NCBI GenBank assembly: GCA_910584695.1 | Contig: CAJUBR010000024.1 | Span: 1 to 35,817, forward strand | Source: an uncultured Lachnospiraceae bacterium | GTDB lineage: Bacteria > Bacillota > Clostridia > Lachnospirales > Lachnospiraceae | Direction: 5' to 3' | DNA: 35,817 nt | Shown here: one piece after another, positions 8,318 to 15,513 of the stretch | Layout of the letters: every line of letters begins with the position of its first letter | How positions within the stretch are numbered: position 1 is the first letter of the stretch | Program-made: the position numbers and the translations under genes | The notes under the pieces: generated by a model | The model's database searches: none | What the model was told of the DNA's origin: nothing | Seen by the model: only the letters and a program-made list of their open reading frames with translations

Positions 8318-9529
8318 TTATTTGCGCTTGTTATCAAGCATTGCACGAACCTTTGTAGAAAGACCAAATAGATTAATGAAACCTTCCGCATCTTTATGGT
8401 TATATAACTCACCTGTTGTAAAGCTTGCAAGTGATTCTGAATATAAAGAGTATGGGGAAGTGGTACCAGCTTTGATGATGTTGCCCTTGTATAACTTAAA
8501 TTTCACTTCTCCGGTAATGCGTTCCTGTGTGGACTCAACAAATGCCTGTAATGCCTCACGCAACGGAGACCACCATTTACCTTCATATAAAACATCCGCA
8601 AATTTGTCACCGATTGTTTTCTTAAATGCCAGGGTTTCCCGGTCAAGAATTAATTCTTCTAACTGGGTATGGGCTTCCATCAGAATCGTTCCGCCCGGAG
8701 TTTCATAAACACCGCGGGATTTCATTCCTACAACACGGTTTTCTACGATATCAACAATTCCGACACCATGCTTGCCGCCTAACCGGTTCAGCTCACGGAT
8801 AATGTCAGAAACTTTCATCTCTTTACCGTTTACTGACTTTGGAACTCCTTTTTCAAAGGTAAGGGTTACATATTCCGCCTCGTCAGGGGCTTTTTCAGGG
8901 TAGGTGCCAAGAACTAACAAATGTTCATAATTTGGCTCACTTGCAGGATCCTCCAATTCAAGACCTTCGTGGCTGATATGCCATAGATTGCGGTCACGGC
9001 TGTAAGAGGAGTCTGCCGAGAACGGTAAGTTGATGCCATGCTGTTTACAGTATTCAATCTCTTCTTCACGGGAATTCATAGTCCATGCATCCTGTCTCCA
9101 AGCTGCAATAATCTTAAGCTCTGGACCAAATGCCTTAATGGCAAGTTCGAAGCGGACCTGGTCATTCCCTTTGCCGGTAGCACCGTGGCAGATAGCGGAA
9201 GCACCTTCTTTATGTGCAATGTCTACTAAAACCTTCCCGATTAGAGGTCTTGCCATGGAAGTACCCAGCAAATACTTATTTTCATATACAGCACCGGCCT
9301 GAACGGTAGGTACAATATAATCATCACAGAACTCATCTACAACATCTAATACATAACATTTAGAAGCTCCGCAGGAAATGGCTCTTTCCTCCAGCCCTTC
9401 TAACTCACTTTCCTGTCCAACATCAATACATACACAGATTACTTCGTAATCATAGTTTTCCTTTAACCAGGGAATGATAGCAGTTGTATCAAGACCGCCC
9501 GAATAGGCTAAAATAACTTTTTCTTTCAT
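8318..9529 (-). CDS. argG: Argininosuccinate synthase
   Basis: Catalyses citrulline + aspartate + ATP to argininosuccinate, the penultimate step of arginine synthesis, in the cytoplasm. The start is the ATG at 9527-9529, preceded on the minus strand by AAGGAGG; the open frame extends further upstream but the family starts here (MKEKVILAYSGGLDTT). The product is 403 residues, the usual length. The N-type ATP pyrophosphatase loop SGGLDT is at about 10-15; GATGKGNDQVRFE and SRDRNLWHISHEG are conserved ArgG segments. It is transcribed divergently from argC-argB across a 420-bp region with an ARG-box-like site. The matching argH is not in the window. Confidence 0.98.
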   Translation of the reverse strand: MKEKVILAYSGGLDTTAIIPWLKENYDYEVICVCIDVGQESELEGLEERAISCGASKCYVLDVVDEFCDDYIVPTVQAGAVYENKYLLGTSMARPLIGKVLVDIAHKEGASAICHGATGKGNDQVRFELAIKAFGPELKIIAAWRQDAWTMNSREEEIEYCKQHGINLPFSADSSYSRDRNLWHISHEGLELEDPASEPNYEHLLVLGTYPEKAPDEAEYVTLTFEKGVPKSVNGKEMKVSDIIRELNRLGGKHGVGIVDIVENRVVGMKSRGVYETPGGTILMEAHTQLEELILDRETLAFKKTIGDKFADVLYEGKWWSPLREALQAFVESTQERITGEVKFKLYKGNIIKAGTTSPYSLYSESLASFTTGELYNHKDAEGFINLFGLSTKVRAMLDNKRK

Positions 9530-9725
9530 TAATAAATGTCCTCCTTCAAATTTCCTAATGACTAATATACAACTAAAGCGAATATTATGCAACCTTTTTT
9601 CGACAAAAAAGCAAATGAGGGGGAACAATCCGATCTTTGTCTATTGGACACCTGTAATTTTAGTAAAATGTCTCCCAAATCTATTAATAACAGGATAATA
9701 AATTAAAGATGTGTCTATAAAAAGC

Positions 9726-9760
9726 TTGAATAATATACATGGATAATGTATAATTATAAA
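9726..9760 (+). promoter_or_regulatory. argC promoter with overlapping ARG box (ArgR/AhrC site)
   Basis: TTGAAT at 9726-9731 and TATAAT at 9749-9754 are separated by 17 bp. TGTATAATTATAAA at 9747-9760 matches 13 of 14 positions of the ArgR consensus TGNATWWWWATNCA and covers the -10, so a bound ArgR/AhrC repressor would block polymerase. A half-site TGAATAAT overlaps the -35. The implied leader is about 190 nt long. Confidence 0.65.
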
Positions 9761-9877
9761 AACTTTGTGAGTGGTACAATATTTACTAAAACCACAGGCA
9801 TCTGATAATCAAAGATTAAACGGTGCAGGATTTAATCGAATAAACAGATTTCGCTCTATACATAAGAAGGGAAGAAT

Positions 9878-9885
9878 GTTATAAT
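9878..9885 (+). promoter_or_regulatory. Possible second argC promoter (extended -10)
   Basis: TGTTATAAT forms an extended -10 (TGnTATAAT) about 65 bp before the argC start. The sequence about 17 bp upstream (TATACA) is a poor -35. It may be a secondary promoter free of the ARG box, or chance in A+T-rich DNA. Confidence 0.3.
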
Positions 9886-9949
9886 AAGAACTCGGGTTTT
9901 CTTTCTATCGTATCAGAGGAAACACAAAAAGAAAGGAAAGAGAAAAAAT

Positions 9950-10990
9950 ATGATAAAAGCAGGTATCATCGGTTCCACCGGTTATGCAGGACAAGAGCTG
10001 GTAAGATTATTACTAGGACATAAAGAAGCAGAGATTGTATGGTATGGTTCGAAAAGCTATATTGATAAAAAATATTATCAGGTGTTTGGCAATATGTTTG
10101 ACATTGTAGATGCAGCCTGTCTGGATGATAATATGGAAGAACTCGCTGCCAGAGCCGATGTGATTTTTACGGCAACACCGCAGGGGTTATGTGCATCTTT
10201 GGTAAACGAAGATATTTTATCAAAGGTTAAGATTGTGGATTTAAGTGCAGATTTCCGGATGAAAGATATTGCAGTCTATGAGAAATGGTACGGAATAGAA
10301 CACAAATCTCCGGAATATATAAAAGAAGCCGTTTACGGTTTATGTGAGATTAACAGAAAGGATATAAAAGGAAAACGTCTGGTTGCCAATCCGGGCTGTT
10401 ATACAACCTGCTCTATTTTATCCCTGTACCCACTGGTAAAAGAAGGCATCATTGACCCCAACAGCATTATTATTGATGCAAAGTCAGGTACTTCCGGTGC
10501 CGGCCGCAGTGCTAAGATTGCGAATCTTTATTGCGAGGTAAATGAAAATATCAAGGCATATGGAGTAACAACACACAGGCATACACCGGAAATTGAAGAA
10601 CAGCTTGGATATGCATGTGGACAAAAGATCGTTCTCAACTTTACACCGCATTTAGTGCCGATGAACAGGGGAATTTTGGTTACAGCTTATGGCAATCTGG
10701 TAAAAGACTATTCTTACGAGGAAATAAAAGCGGTTTACGACAAATATTATAAAGAGGAATATTTTATAAGGGTACTGGATAAAGATGTCACACCAGAAAC
10801 CAGATGGGTAGAAGGAAGTAATTATGTGGATGTGAACTTTAAAATTGATGAGCGTACCAAGCGGATTATTATTATGGGAGCCCTTGATAATCTGGTAAAA
10901 GGTGCAGCAGGTCAGGCGGTACAAAATATGAATCTGTTGTTTGAGCTTCCTGAGACAATGGGGCTTACCCAGGCACCGATGTTCCCATAA
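9950..10990 (+). CDS. argC: N-acetyl-gamma-glutamyl-phosphate reductase
   Basis: Reduces N-acetylglutamyl phosphate to N-acetylglutamate semialdehyde with NADPH, the third step of arginine synthesis. The 346-residue length is normal. GSTGYAGQELVRLL at 8-21 is the nucleotide-binding loop, VANPGCYTT contains catalytic Cys150, and HRHTPEIEEQ and GALDNLVKGAAGQAVQN near the C-terminus are family signatures. Start supported by GAAAGGAAAGAG upstream. It is the first gene of a short arg operon and is probably ArgR-controlled. Downstream, argJ, which commonly separates argC and argB in Firmicutes, is missing. Confidence 0.98.
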   Translation: MIKAGIIGSTGYAGQELVRLLLGHKEAEIVWYGSKSYIDKKYYQVFGNMFDIVDAACLDDNMEELAARADVIFTATPQGLCASLVNEDILSKVKIVDLSADFRMKDIAVYEKWYGIEHKSPEYIKEAVYGLCEINRKDIKGKRLVANPGCYTTCSILSLYPLVKEGIIDPNSIIIDAKSGTSGAGRSAKIANLYCEVNENIKAYGVTTHRHTPEIEEQLGYACGQKIVLNFTPHLVPMNRGILVTAYGNLVKDYSYEEIKAVYDKYYKEEYFIRVLDKDVTPETRWVEGSNYVDVNFKIDERTKRIIIMGALDNLVKGAAGQAVQNMNLLFELPETMGLTQAPMFP

Positions 10991-11030
10991 GGAAGATGCA
11001 GCAGACGGACAACGATTTTTAATTCATTTT

Positions 11031-11150
11031 ATTTCCGCAAGCAACGAGCCAAGTGGCTGCTTGCAGACATTTGGCGACTGCCGCGAGGGTCACATACTCC
11101 GCTGCTCTACAGCGTTACAAGATTGATGCCCCGTTGCTTGCAGCGGGGTT
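11031..11150. repeat. Hairpin-rich REP-like spacer between argC and argB
   Basis: The 188-bp gap is richer in G+C than neighbouring spacers and holds three inverted repeats. GCAAGCA at 11037-11043 pairs with TGCTTGC at 11058-11064, enclosing GCC-AAGT-GGC. CGCTG at 11100-11104 pairs with CAGCG at 11110-11114. CCCCGTTG at 11129-11136 pairs with CAGCGGGG at 11141-11148 over a CTTG loop. No T-run follows the last stem, so it is not a classical terminator. It resembles a small dispersed palindromic element; a related 24-base stretch occurs at 14126-14149. Confidence 0.5.
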
Positions 11151-11178
11151 GTTGACGAAGACAGGAAAGGACAGGAAG

Positions 11179-12069
11179 ATGATTAACAAAAATAATAATA
11201 TGGATCAGGTGATTGCAAAGGCACAGACACTGATTGAGGCACTGCCGTACATACAAAAATTTAACGGCAAAAAGATTGTTGTTAAATACGGAGGAAGTGC
11301 CATGTTGGATGAAGAATTAAAATATAATGTGATCAAAGACGTAGCACTGCTCAAGCTGATTGGCTTAAAACCGATCATTGTACATGGTGGTGGAAAAGAA
11401 ATCAGCAAATGGGTGGAAAAGATTGGAAAGGAACCGGAGTTTATCAACGGACTGCGGGTGACGGATAAAGAGACAATGGAAATTGCGGAAATGGTACTTT
11501 CCAAAGTAAATAAAGGGCTTGTCCAGATGATGCAGAAGCTGGGACTGAATGCAGTAGGCATCAGCGGAAAAGATGCCGCACTTATGACAGTAACCAAGAG
11601 ATTTCCGGGTGGTAAGGATATTGGTTATGTGGGAGAGGTGAAATGTGTTGACAGCAAGATTTTGGATACGCTGATTGAGAATGATTTTATTCCGGTTATA
11701 GCTCCAATCGGTTCTTCGGAGGATTTTGAAAGCTATAATATTAATGCAGATGATGCTGCATGTGCAGTGGCAAAGGCAATTTCGGCTGAAAAACTGGTAT
11801 TTCTTACCGATATTGAAGGTGTATTTATTGATCCAAGTGACAGGGATACGCTGATTTCGGAAATGGATATTCACGAGGCAAAATCCTTTATTGAAAAAGG
11901 GGTGGTAGGGGGTGGCATGCTTCCGAAACTTACAAATTGTATTGACGCAATCGAAAACGGGGTTTCCAGAGTCCATGTACTGGATGGCCGTGTAGAACAC
12001 TGCCTGCTGTTGGAGTTCTTTACCGAAAAAGGTATTGGAACTGCAATATTAAAAGAGCCTTTGTTTTAA
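11179..12069 (+). CDS. argB: Acetylglutamate kinase, probably arginine-inhibited type
   Basis: Phosphorylates N-acetylglutamate with ATP, the second step of arginine synthesis. The start is the ATG at 11179 behind ACAGGAAG; the open frame runs upstream through the hairpin spacer but that part is not ArgB-like. The product is 296 residues. VKYGGSAM at 35-42 and VHGGGKE at 68-74 are the ATP and substrate glycine loops. An N-terminal helix before the kinase core (MDQVIAKAQTLIEALPYI) and the C-terminal LLEFFTEKGIGTAI match the arginine-sensing features known from hexameric, feedback-inhibited enzymes. That type normally goes with the cyclic acetyl pathway (ArgJ), implying an argJ elsewhere in the genome. 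Confidence 0.97.
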   Translation: MINKNNNMDQVIAKAQTLIEALPYIQKFNGKKIVVKYGGSAMLDEELKYNVIKDVALLKLIGLKPIIVHGGGKEISKWVEKIGKEPEFINGLRVTDKETMEIAEMVLSKVNKGLVQMMQKLGLNAVGISGKDAALMTVTKRFPGGKDIGYVGEVKCVDSKILDTLIENDFIPVIAPIGSSEDFESYNINADDAACAVAKAISAEKLVFLTDIEGVFIDPSDRDTLISEMDIHEAKSFIEKGVVGGGMLPKLTNCIDAIENGVSRVHVLDGRVEHCLLLEFFTEKGIGTAILKEPLF

Positions 12070-12099
12070 TGAGTAAAGATGGCCAGTGAGGAGATTGTT

Positions 12100-13365
12100 A
12101 TGAAGATACGCAGAGTTTCTTGCATTTTAGTTATGGTACTTACTTTTTGTCTGTTTGCGGGATGCAGCAGGAATCCGGACCAGACAGGGACACAAAGTAT
12201 TCCTACAGACTATAAGGGACTTATGAAATACTGGAAACAGCAGGCTGATACAGACACCGTTACCTGCTGGTATACCAGTGATGGGGATAAAGCGTGGTTA
12301 GAGACAGCAGCGAAGGAGTTTGAAGAACAGTATTCCGTAAAGGTAAAGCTGGTATATTATGATGGTGTGAGTTTCTTTGACGATATGAACCGGGTATCCC
12401 AAAGCGGAGAGGGACCGGATGTATACCTGATGGGAAACGACCAGTTAGGACTTGCCAGAGACAGCGGTATGGCAGAGGAAAATAAATGGTTAACGGATGC
12501 ATTTTGGAAAGAAAATTATCCGGAAGTGGCGAAAAAGGCGGTTACTTATAAGGATAAGCAGTATGGGTATCCGGTATATTTTGATACGTATTGTCTGGTA
12601 TATGATGCAAAGTTATTGAAGAATGCACCAGCTTCCATCGATGATATTCTGGCATTTTTGGATGAATATGAGGATACTGGTTCCACAAAGGCGGTATTTA
12701 GATGGGATGTTGCTGATTCCTATATTAACAGTATGTTTCTTGCATCTTATGCAAACCTTTTTGGCGAAAATGGGGATGATGCTTCTGCATTTTTGATCAA
12801 CGATGAGAAGTCTGTTGCGGCAATGAAGTATTTTCAGTCCCTTAGTGCCTATCTGTGGATGGATAAAAGTAATATTTCCCATGACACGGTTAGGAATCGA
12901 ATTAAGGATGGAACTTTGGTCCTAGGACTTTGCAAATCAGATATTCTGCCTACTTTGTATGAGATGGAACATGAAAAGACCGATTACCAGATTTCCTATG
13001 TTCCAAGCTTAACAGAGCAGCTTTCCTCTACAACATTTTCTACAACCTATAGTGCTTTCGTGAATCCATATGGAAAAGATGAAAATCTTGGAAATATGTT
13101 TGCTTTTTACTTAAGTTATGCCGAGGCAGGAAAACAATTTGCAGGCAACGGAAAACTGCCGGTTCGAAATCTGGAAGATGAGTTTGATTCTATGCAGGCG
13201 GTCATTTATGCACAGTATCTGAATTCCAAGCCTGTGCCTAAAGTTATGGTATTAGGAGATTATCTGGTTCAAAGTGGAATTGCCTTTGATGCAATCTGGT
13301 CCGGAGCGGATGCCAAAGAACAGCTTGACTGGCTGCAAAACAGAATGGAAGAAAAAATAAAATAA
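12100..13365 (+). CDS. Extracellular solute-binding lipoprotein (family 1, sugar-type)
   Basis: The ATG at 12100 is preferred over an in-frame ATG at 12079 because GAGGAG sits just before it and it begins a clean lipoprotein signal (MKIRRVSCILVMVL ... LFAGC, lipidated Cys22). The product is 421 residues. WYTSDGDKAWLETAAKEFEEQYSVKVKL and GEGPDVYLMGNDQLGLARDSGM follow the family 1 binding-protein pattern, as do MFAFYLSYAEAGKQF and AIWSGADAKEQLDWLQ. It should sit on the outer face of the membrane and deliver a sugar-like ligand to an ABC permease, but no permease or ATPase is adjacent. It follows argB by 30 bp, so it may be read from the arg transcript. Ligand unknown. Confidence 0.88.
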   Translation: MKIRRVSCILVMVLTFCLFAGCSRNPDQTGTQSIPTDYKGLMKYWKQQADTDTVTCWYTSDGDKAWLETAAKEFEEQYSVKVKLVYYDGVSFFDDMNRVSQSGEGPDVYLMGNDQLGLARDSGMAEENKWLTDAFWKENYPEVAKKAVTYKDKQYGYPVYFDTYCLVYDAKLLKNAPASIDDILAFLDEYEDTGSTKAVFRWDVADSYINSMFLASYANLFGENGDDASAFLINDEKSVAAMKYFQSLSAYLWMDKSNISHDTVRNRIKDGTLVLGLCKSDILPTLYEMEHEKTDYQISYVPSLTEQLSSTTFSTTYSAFVNPYGKDENLGNMFAFYLSYAEAGKQFAGNGKLPVRNLEDEFDSMQAVIYAQYLNSKPVPKVMVLGDYLVQSGIAFDAIWSGADAKEQLDWLQNRMEEKIK

Positions 13366-13424
13366 ATGAATAAGCAGACCCAAAAGTCTCACATACTATT
13401 CCAAGAATGCGAAAATACAGATCA

Positions 13425-13438
13425 GAACATTTATGTTC
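13425..13438. promoter_or_regulatory. Palindrome upstream of the YdcZ-type gene
   Basis: GAACATTTATGTTC is a perfect inverted repeat (6-bp arms, 2-bp centre) about 47 bp before the next start codon. The half-sites GAAC/GTTC recall the Gram-positive LexA box, but the spacing is six rather than four bases, so I do not call it one. Possible operator or chance. Confidence 0.25.
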
Positions 13439-13484
13439 AGGTAATGGAATTTATAAGAATCGATATGATAAGGAGGAATATTTT

Positions 13485-13925
13485 ATGTGGGGCTTTTTGA
13501 TTGCAATGATATCGGGAGCATTAATGGCGGTTCAGGGTGTTTTTAATACAGGGGTGACAAAACAAAGCGGTCCGTGGCTTACAAATTGTTTTGTACAGAT
13601 AACAGGTTTTCTGGTCTGCCTTGGTTTTTTTCTGTTTATGGAACAGGGAAAAGTACCGGTTGGGGATCTGTTTAAGGTAGACCATAAATACATGCTTCTT
13701 GGCGGTGTGATTGGTGCATTTATCACGTTTACAGTGATTCAGAGTATGGCATCATTAGGACCTGCCAAATCGGTTCTGGCAATTGTAATCACCCAGGTAC
13801 TGGTGGCATATTTAATTGAATTATTTGGAATATTCGGTGTGGAAAAGGTTCCGTTTTCTGTAGCAAAACTGGTCGGAATTATCATAGCAATTGCAGGACT
13901 TGTGGTTTTTAAATGGGAATCTTAA
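13485..13925 (+). CDS. DMT-family YdcZ (DUF606) membrane protein
   Basis: The start is the ATG at 13485 behind AGGAGG at 13471-13476. The 146-residue product is almost entirely membrane helices: about 3-23, 33-53, 70-90, 93-115 and 122-142. The opening GFLIAMISGALMAVQGVFNTGVTKQSG and the LGPAKSVLAIVITQ segment are typical of YdcZ/DUF606 proteins, half-size relatives of drug/metabolite transporters that probably act as dimers. It ends VVFKWES, as short members do. Substrate unknown; no paired second copy is seen next to it. Confidence 0.88.
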   Translation: MWGFLIAMISGALMAVQGVFNTGVTKQSGPWLTNCFVQITGFLVCLGFFLFMEQGKVPVGDLFKVDHKYMLLGGVIGAFITFTVIQSMASLGPAKSVLAIVITQVLVAYLIELFGIFGVEKVPFSVAKLVGIIIAIAGLVVFKWES

Positions 13926-13962
13926 AGAAATCTTAAAACCATTAAATAGTAGAAAAAAGTGG

Positions 13963-13991
13963 TTGTAAATTGTTTATTTTTTAGGTATGAT
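13963..13991 (+). promoter_or_regulatory. Putative sigma-A promoter of comEA
   Basis: TTGTAA at 13963-13968 and TATGAT at 13986-13991 are separated by 17 bp in the 245-bp gap before comEA. Transcription would start near 13998, giving a leader of about 170 nt that contains a palindrome and a long stem-loop. Confidence 0.5.
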
Positions 13992-13997
13992 TGTATT

Positions 13998-14012
13998 ATG
14001 TGTCAGACACAT
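13998..14012. promoter_or_regulatory. Candidate operator at the comEA transcription start
   Basis: ATGTGTCAGACACAT is a perfect inverted repeat of 7-bp arms around one central base. It lies 6 bp after the predicted -10, over the expected +1, where a bound dimeric repressor would block initiation. The regulator is not known. Confidence 0.4.
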
Positions 14013-14021
14013 TCATAGGGC

Positions 14022-14057
14022 ACACAGTTTCATCCCTGCAGGCAAATGAAATTGTGT
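14022..14057 (+). promoter_or_regulatory. Stem-loop in the comEA leader
   Basis: ACACAGTTTCAT at 14022-14033 and ATGAAATTGTGT at 14046-14057 form a 12-bp stem with one G-U pair and a 12-nt loop. The T-rich stretch following (ATTTTATTTTTTT) starts about 18 bases after the stem, too far for a standard terminator. It may be a leader structure or a weak attenuator. It does not match a riboswitch class that I recognise. Confidence 0.45.
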
Positions 14058-14170
14058 ATCTTAAATCATATCTCATTTTATTTTTTTGATTTGTCGCACT
14101 CCTATAGAACGAGTACTGTCAGGTAATTTCTACGGGCAATGAGCCAGGTATGTTTTAGGAGGAGTGTTTA

Positions 14171-14755
14171 ATGAAAATACAAAAGGGAAGTATATTTTTA
14201 CTTATAGTTTTTATATTCTTTTTGACAGGATGCGGACAGGGGGATGTTTTCACATCTGTGCAAGACGGTGAAAAATCGGACAGCGGGTCGCAGACGGAAG
14301 CAGAGCATATAATAAAAAGCAGTGAAGATGCAGCGGAAACGAATATTTATGTTTATGTCTGCGGACATGTCAATCAGCCGGGAGTATATCAGTTATCGAA
14401 GGACTCCCGGATTTGTGATGCGATCACCCTTGCAGGAGGAATTACAGAGGATGGGAATGGAGAAGTACTGAATCAGGCTGAACATATGACAGATGGACAG
14501 ACTCTTTATGTTCCCGGCCGCGGGGAGGAAGAGAATAAAGAACAAACAGCACAGGATGATGGCCTGTTAGATATTAATACCGCAGGTAAAGAAGAGTTTA
14601 TGACACTGCCGGGGATTGGTGAGGCAAAGGCAGATATTATTATCCGGTATCGGGAAGAACATGGAGCATTTCAGTCGATTGAGGAGTTGATGAATATACC
14701 TGGTATTAAGGAAGGTGTGTTTAATAAGATAAAGAGTAGTATAAAAGTATCCTGA
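14171..14755 (+). CDS. comEA: ComEA-type DNA-binding competence protein (predicted lipoprotein)
   Basis: A 194-residue surface protein starting behind AGGAGGAG at 14157-14164. Residues 1-21 form a signal ending LTGC, so it is predicted to be lipid-anchored at Cys21, whereas classical ComEA has a plain membrane anchor. An SLBB-like domain at about 57-118 (VYVCGHVNQPGVYQL ... DGQTLYVPG) is followed by a helix-hairpin-helix DNA-binding domain at about 132-192 (LLDINTAGKEEFMTLPGIG, IEELMNIPGI). In competent Firmicutes ComEA binds incoming double-stranded DNA outside the cell and passes it to ComEC. Here comEC lies about 3.3 kb downstream, separated by a two-component system and a GerMN gene. Confidence 0.93.
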   Translation: MKIQKGSIFLLIVFIFFLTGCGQGDVFTSVQDGEKSDSGSQTEAEHIIKSSEDAAETNIYVYVCGHVNQPGVYQLSKDSRICDAITLAGGITEDGNGEVLNQAEHMTDGQTLYVPGRGEEENKEQTAQDDGLLDINTAGKEEFMTLPGIGEAKADIIIRYREEHGAFQSIEELMNIPGIKEGVFNKIKSSIKVS

Positions 14756-14826
14756 AAGGATGCGGTAAACATTTGGTTTATGAAAGGATTTGTTCATTTT
14801 AAGGGAATCGATAGAGGAGAGTCAGA

Positions 14827-15513
14827 ATGAAAAAGGTATTGGTTGTTGATGATGAGAAATTAATTGTAAAAGGAATCAAGTTTTCATTGGAGCAGGATGA
14901 GATGCTTGTTACGCCTGCCTATAACGGTGAAGAGGCATTGGAGCTGGCAAAGGAAAATAATTTTGATATTATTTTACTGGATGTTATGCTTCCGGGTTTG
15001 TCCGGATTTGAGGTCTGTCAGGCAATCCGGGAATTTTCGGATGTTCCAATTATCATGCTGACAGCAAAAGGTGATGATATGGACAAGATTCTGGGACTGG
15101 AATATGGTGCAGATGATTATATTACTAAACCGTTTAATATTTTGGAGGTTAAGGCCAGGATTAAGGCCATAATCAGAAGGAATAAGAAACGGGAAACCGT
15201 TACGGAACAGCCAAAACTTTTGGTAGAAGGTGATATGACAATAGAATTGGAGAGCAGGAGGGTTTCAATTGCAGGTGTCGATGTTAATCTGACTGCCAAG
15301 GAATTTAATATTTTAACATTACTTCTCTTTCATCCTAATAAGGTATATTCCAGAGACGATTTGTTAAAGGAAGTGTGGGGCAGTGATGCCATGGGGAATG
15401 GAAGGACAGTAGATGTTCATGTAAGAAGACTTCGGGAAAAGATTGAAGCGAACCCGGAGGAACCGAAATATATTCAGACCAAGTGGGGAGTGGGTTATTA
15501 TTTTAAGAAATAA
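14827..15513 (+). CDS. OmpR/PhoB-family response regulator (between comEA and comEC)
   Basis: 228 residues, starting behind AGAGGAGAG. The receiver domain shows VVDDEK at 6-11, phosphoacceptor Asp52 (LLDVMLPG), MLTAKGDD and Lys101 (TKPF). A C-terminal OmpR winged helix lies at about 135-226 (LTAKEFNILTLLLFHPNKVYSRDDLL, TVDVHVRRLREKIE, IQTKWGVGYYF), close to PhoP/WalR-like regulators. The following kinase gene overlaps it or begins within its last codons, so the two are translationally coupled. Target genes are not evident; the neighbouring competence and GerMN genes are candidates by position only. Confidence 0.94.
   Translation: MKKVLVVDDEKLIVKGIKFSLEQDEMLVTPAYNGEEALELAKENNFDIILLDVMLPGLSGFEVCQAIREFSDVPIIMLTAKGDDMDKILGLEYGADDYITKPFNILEVKARIKAIIRRNKKRETVTEQPKLLVEGDMTIELESRRVSIAGVDVNLTAKEFNILTLLLFHPNKVYSRDDLLKEVWGSDAMGNGRTVDVHVRRLREKIEANPEEPKYIQTKWGVGYYFKK

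Larger units (their letters stand above)
9530..9949. promoter_or_regulatory. argG-argC divergent intergenic region
   Basis: A 420-bp A+T-rich region with no credible gene. Toward argC it holds two candidate promoters (9726-9754 and 9878-9885) and a near-consensus ARG box at 9747-9760. Toward argG it holds the ribosome binding site at 9540-9546 and a weak minus-strand -10 (CATAAT, plus 9584-9589) overlapping an imperfect ARG-like sequence (TGCATAATATTC on the minus strand); I find no convincing -35 for argG. No T-box (GGTGGNACCGCG-type) element is seen in either leader. Confidence 0.55.

Noticed and set aside
8322..8708. Plus-strand open frame of 128 codons within argG
   Set aside because: Antisense to conserved argG sequence; no motif, no promoter and no binding site.
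9761..9949. T-box or riboswitch in the long argC leader
   Set aside because: A GTGGT...ACCAC pairing near 9771-9795 was noticed, but there is no T-box sequence, no terminator stem and no known aptamer core.
11365..12000. Long minus-strand open frame opposite argB
   Set aside because: It lies wholly antisense to a clear argB, has a Cys/His/Tyr-rich composition typical of antisense frames, and has no ribosome binding site or family motif.
13425..13438. LexA (SOS) box
   Set aside because: The half-sites GAAC and GTTC are six bases apart rather than the four of the Gram-positive LexA site.
13366..13500. Small plus-strand frame of about 44 codons between the binding protein and the YdcZ-type gene
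   Set aside because: No ribosome binding site before its ATG, and it runs into the start region of the next gene in another frame.
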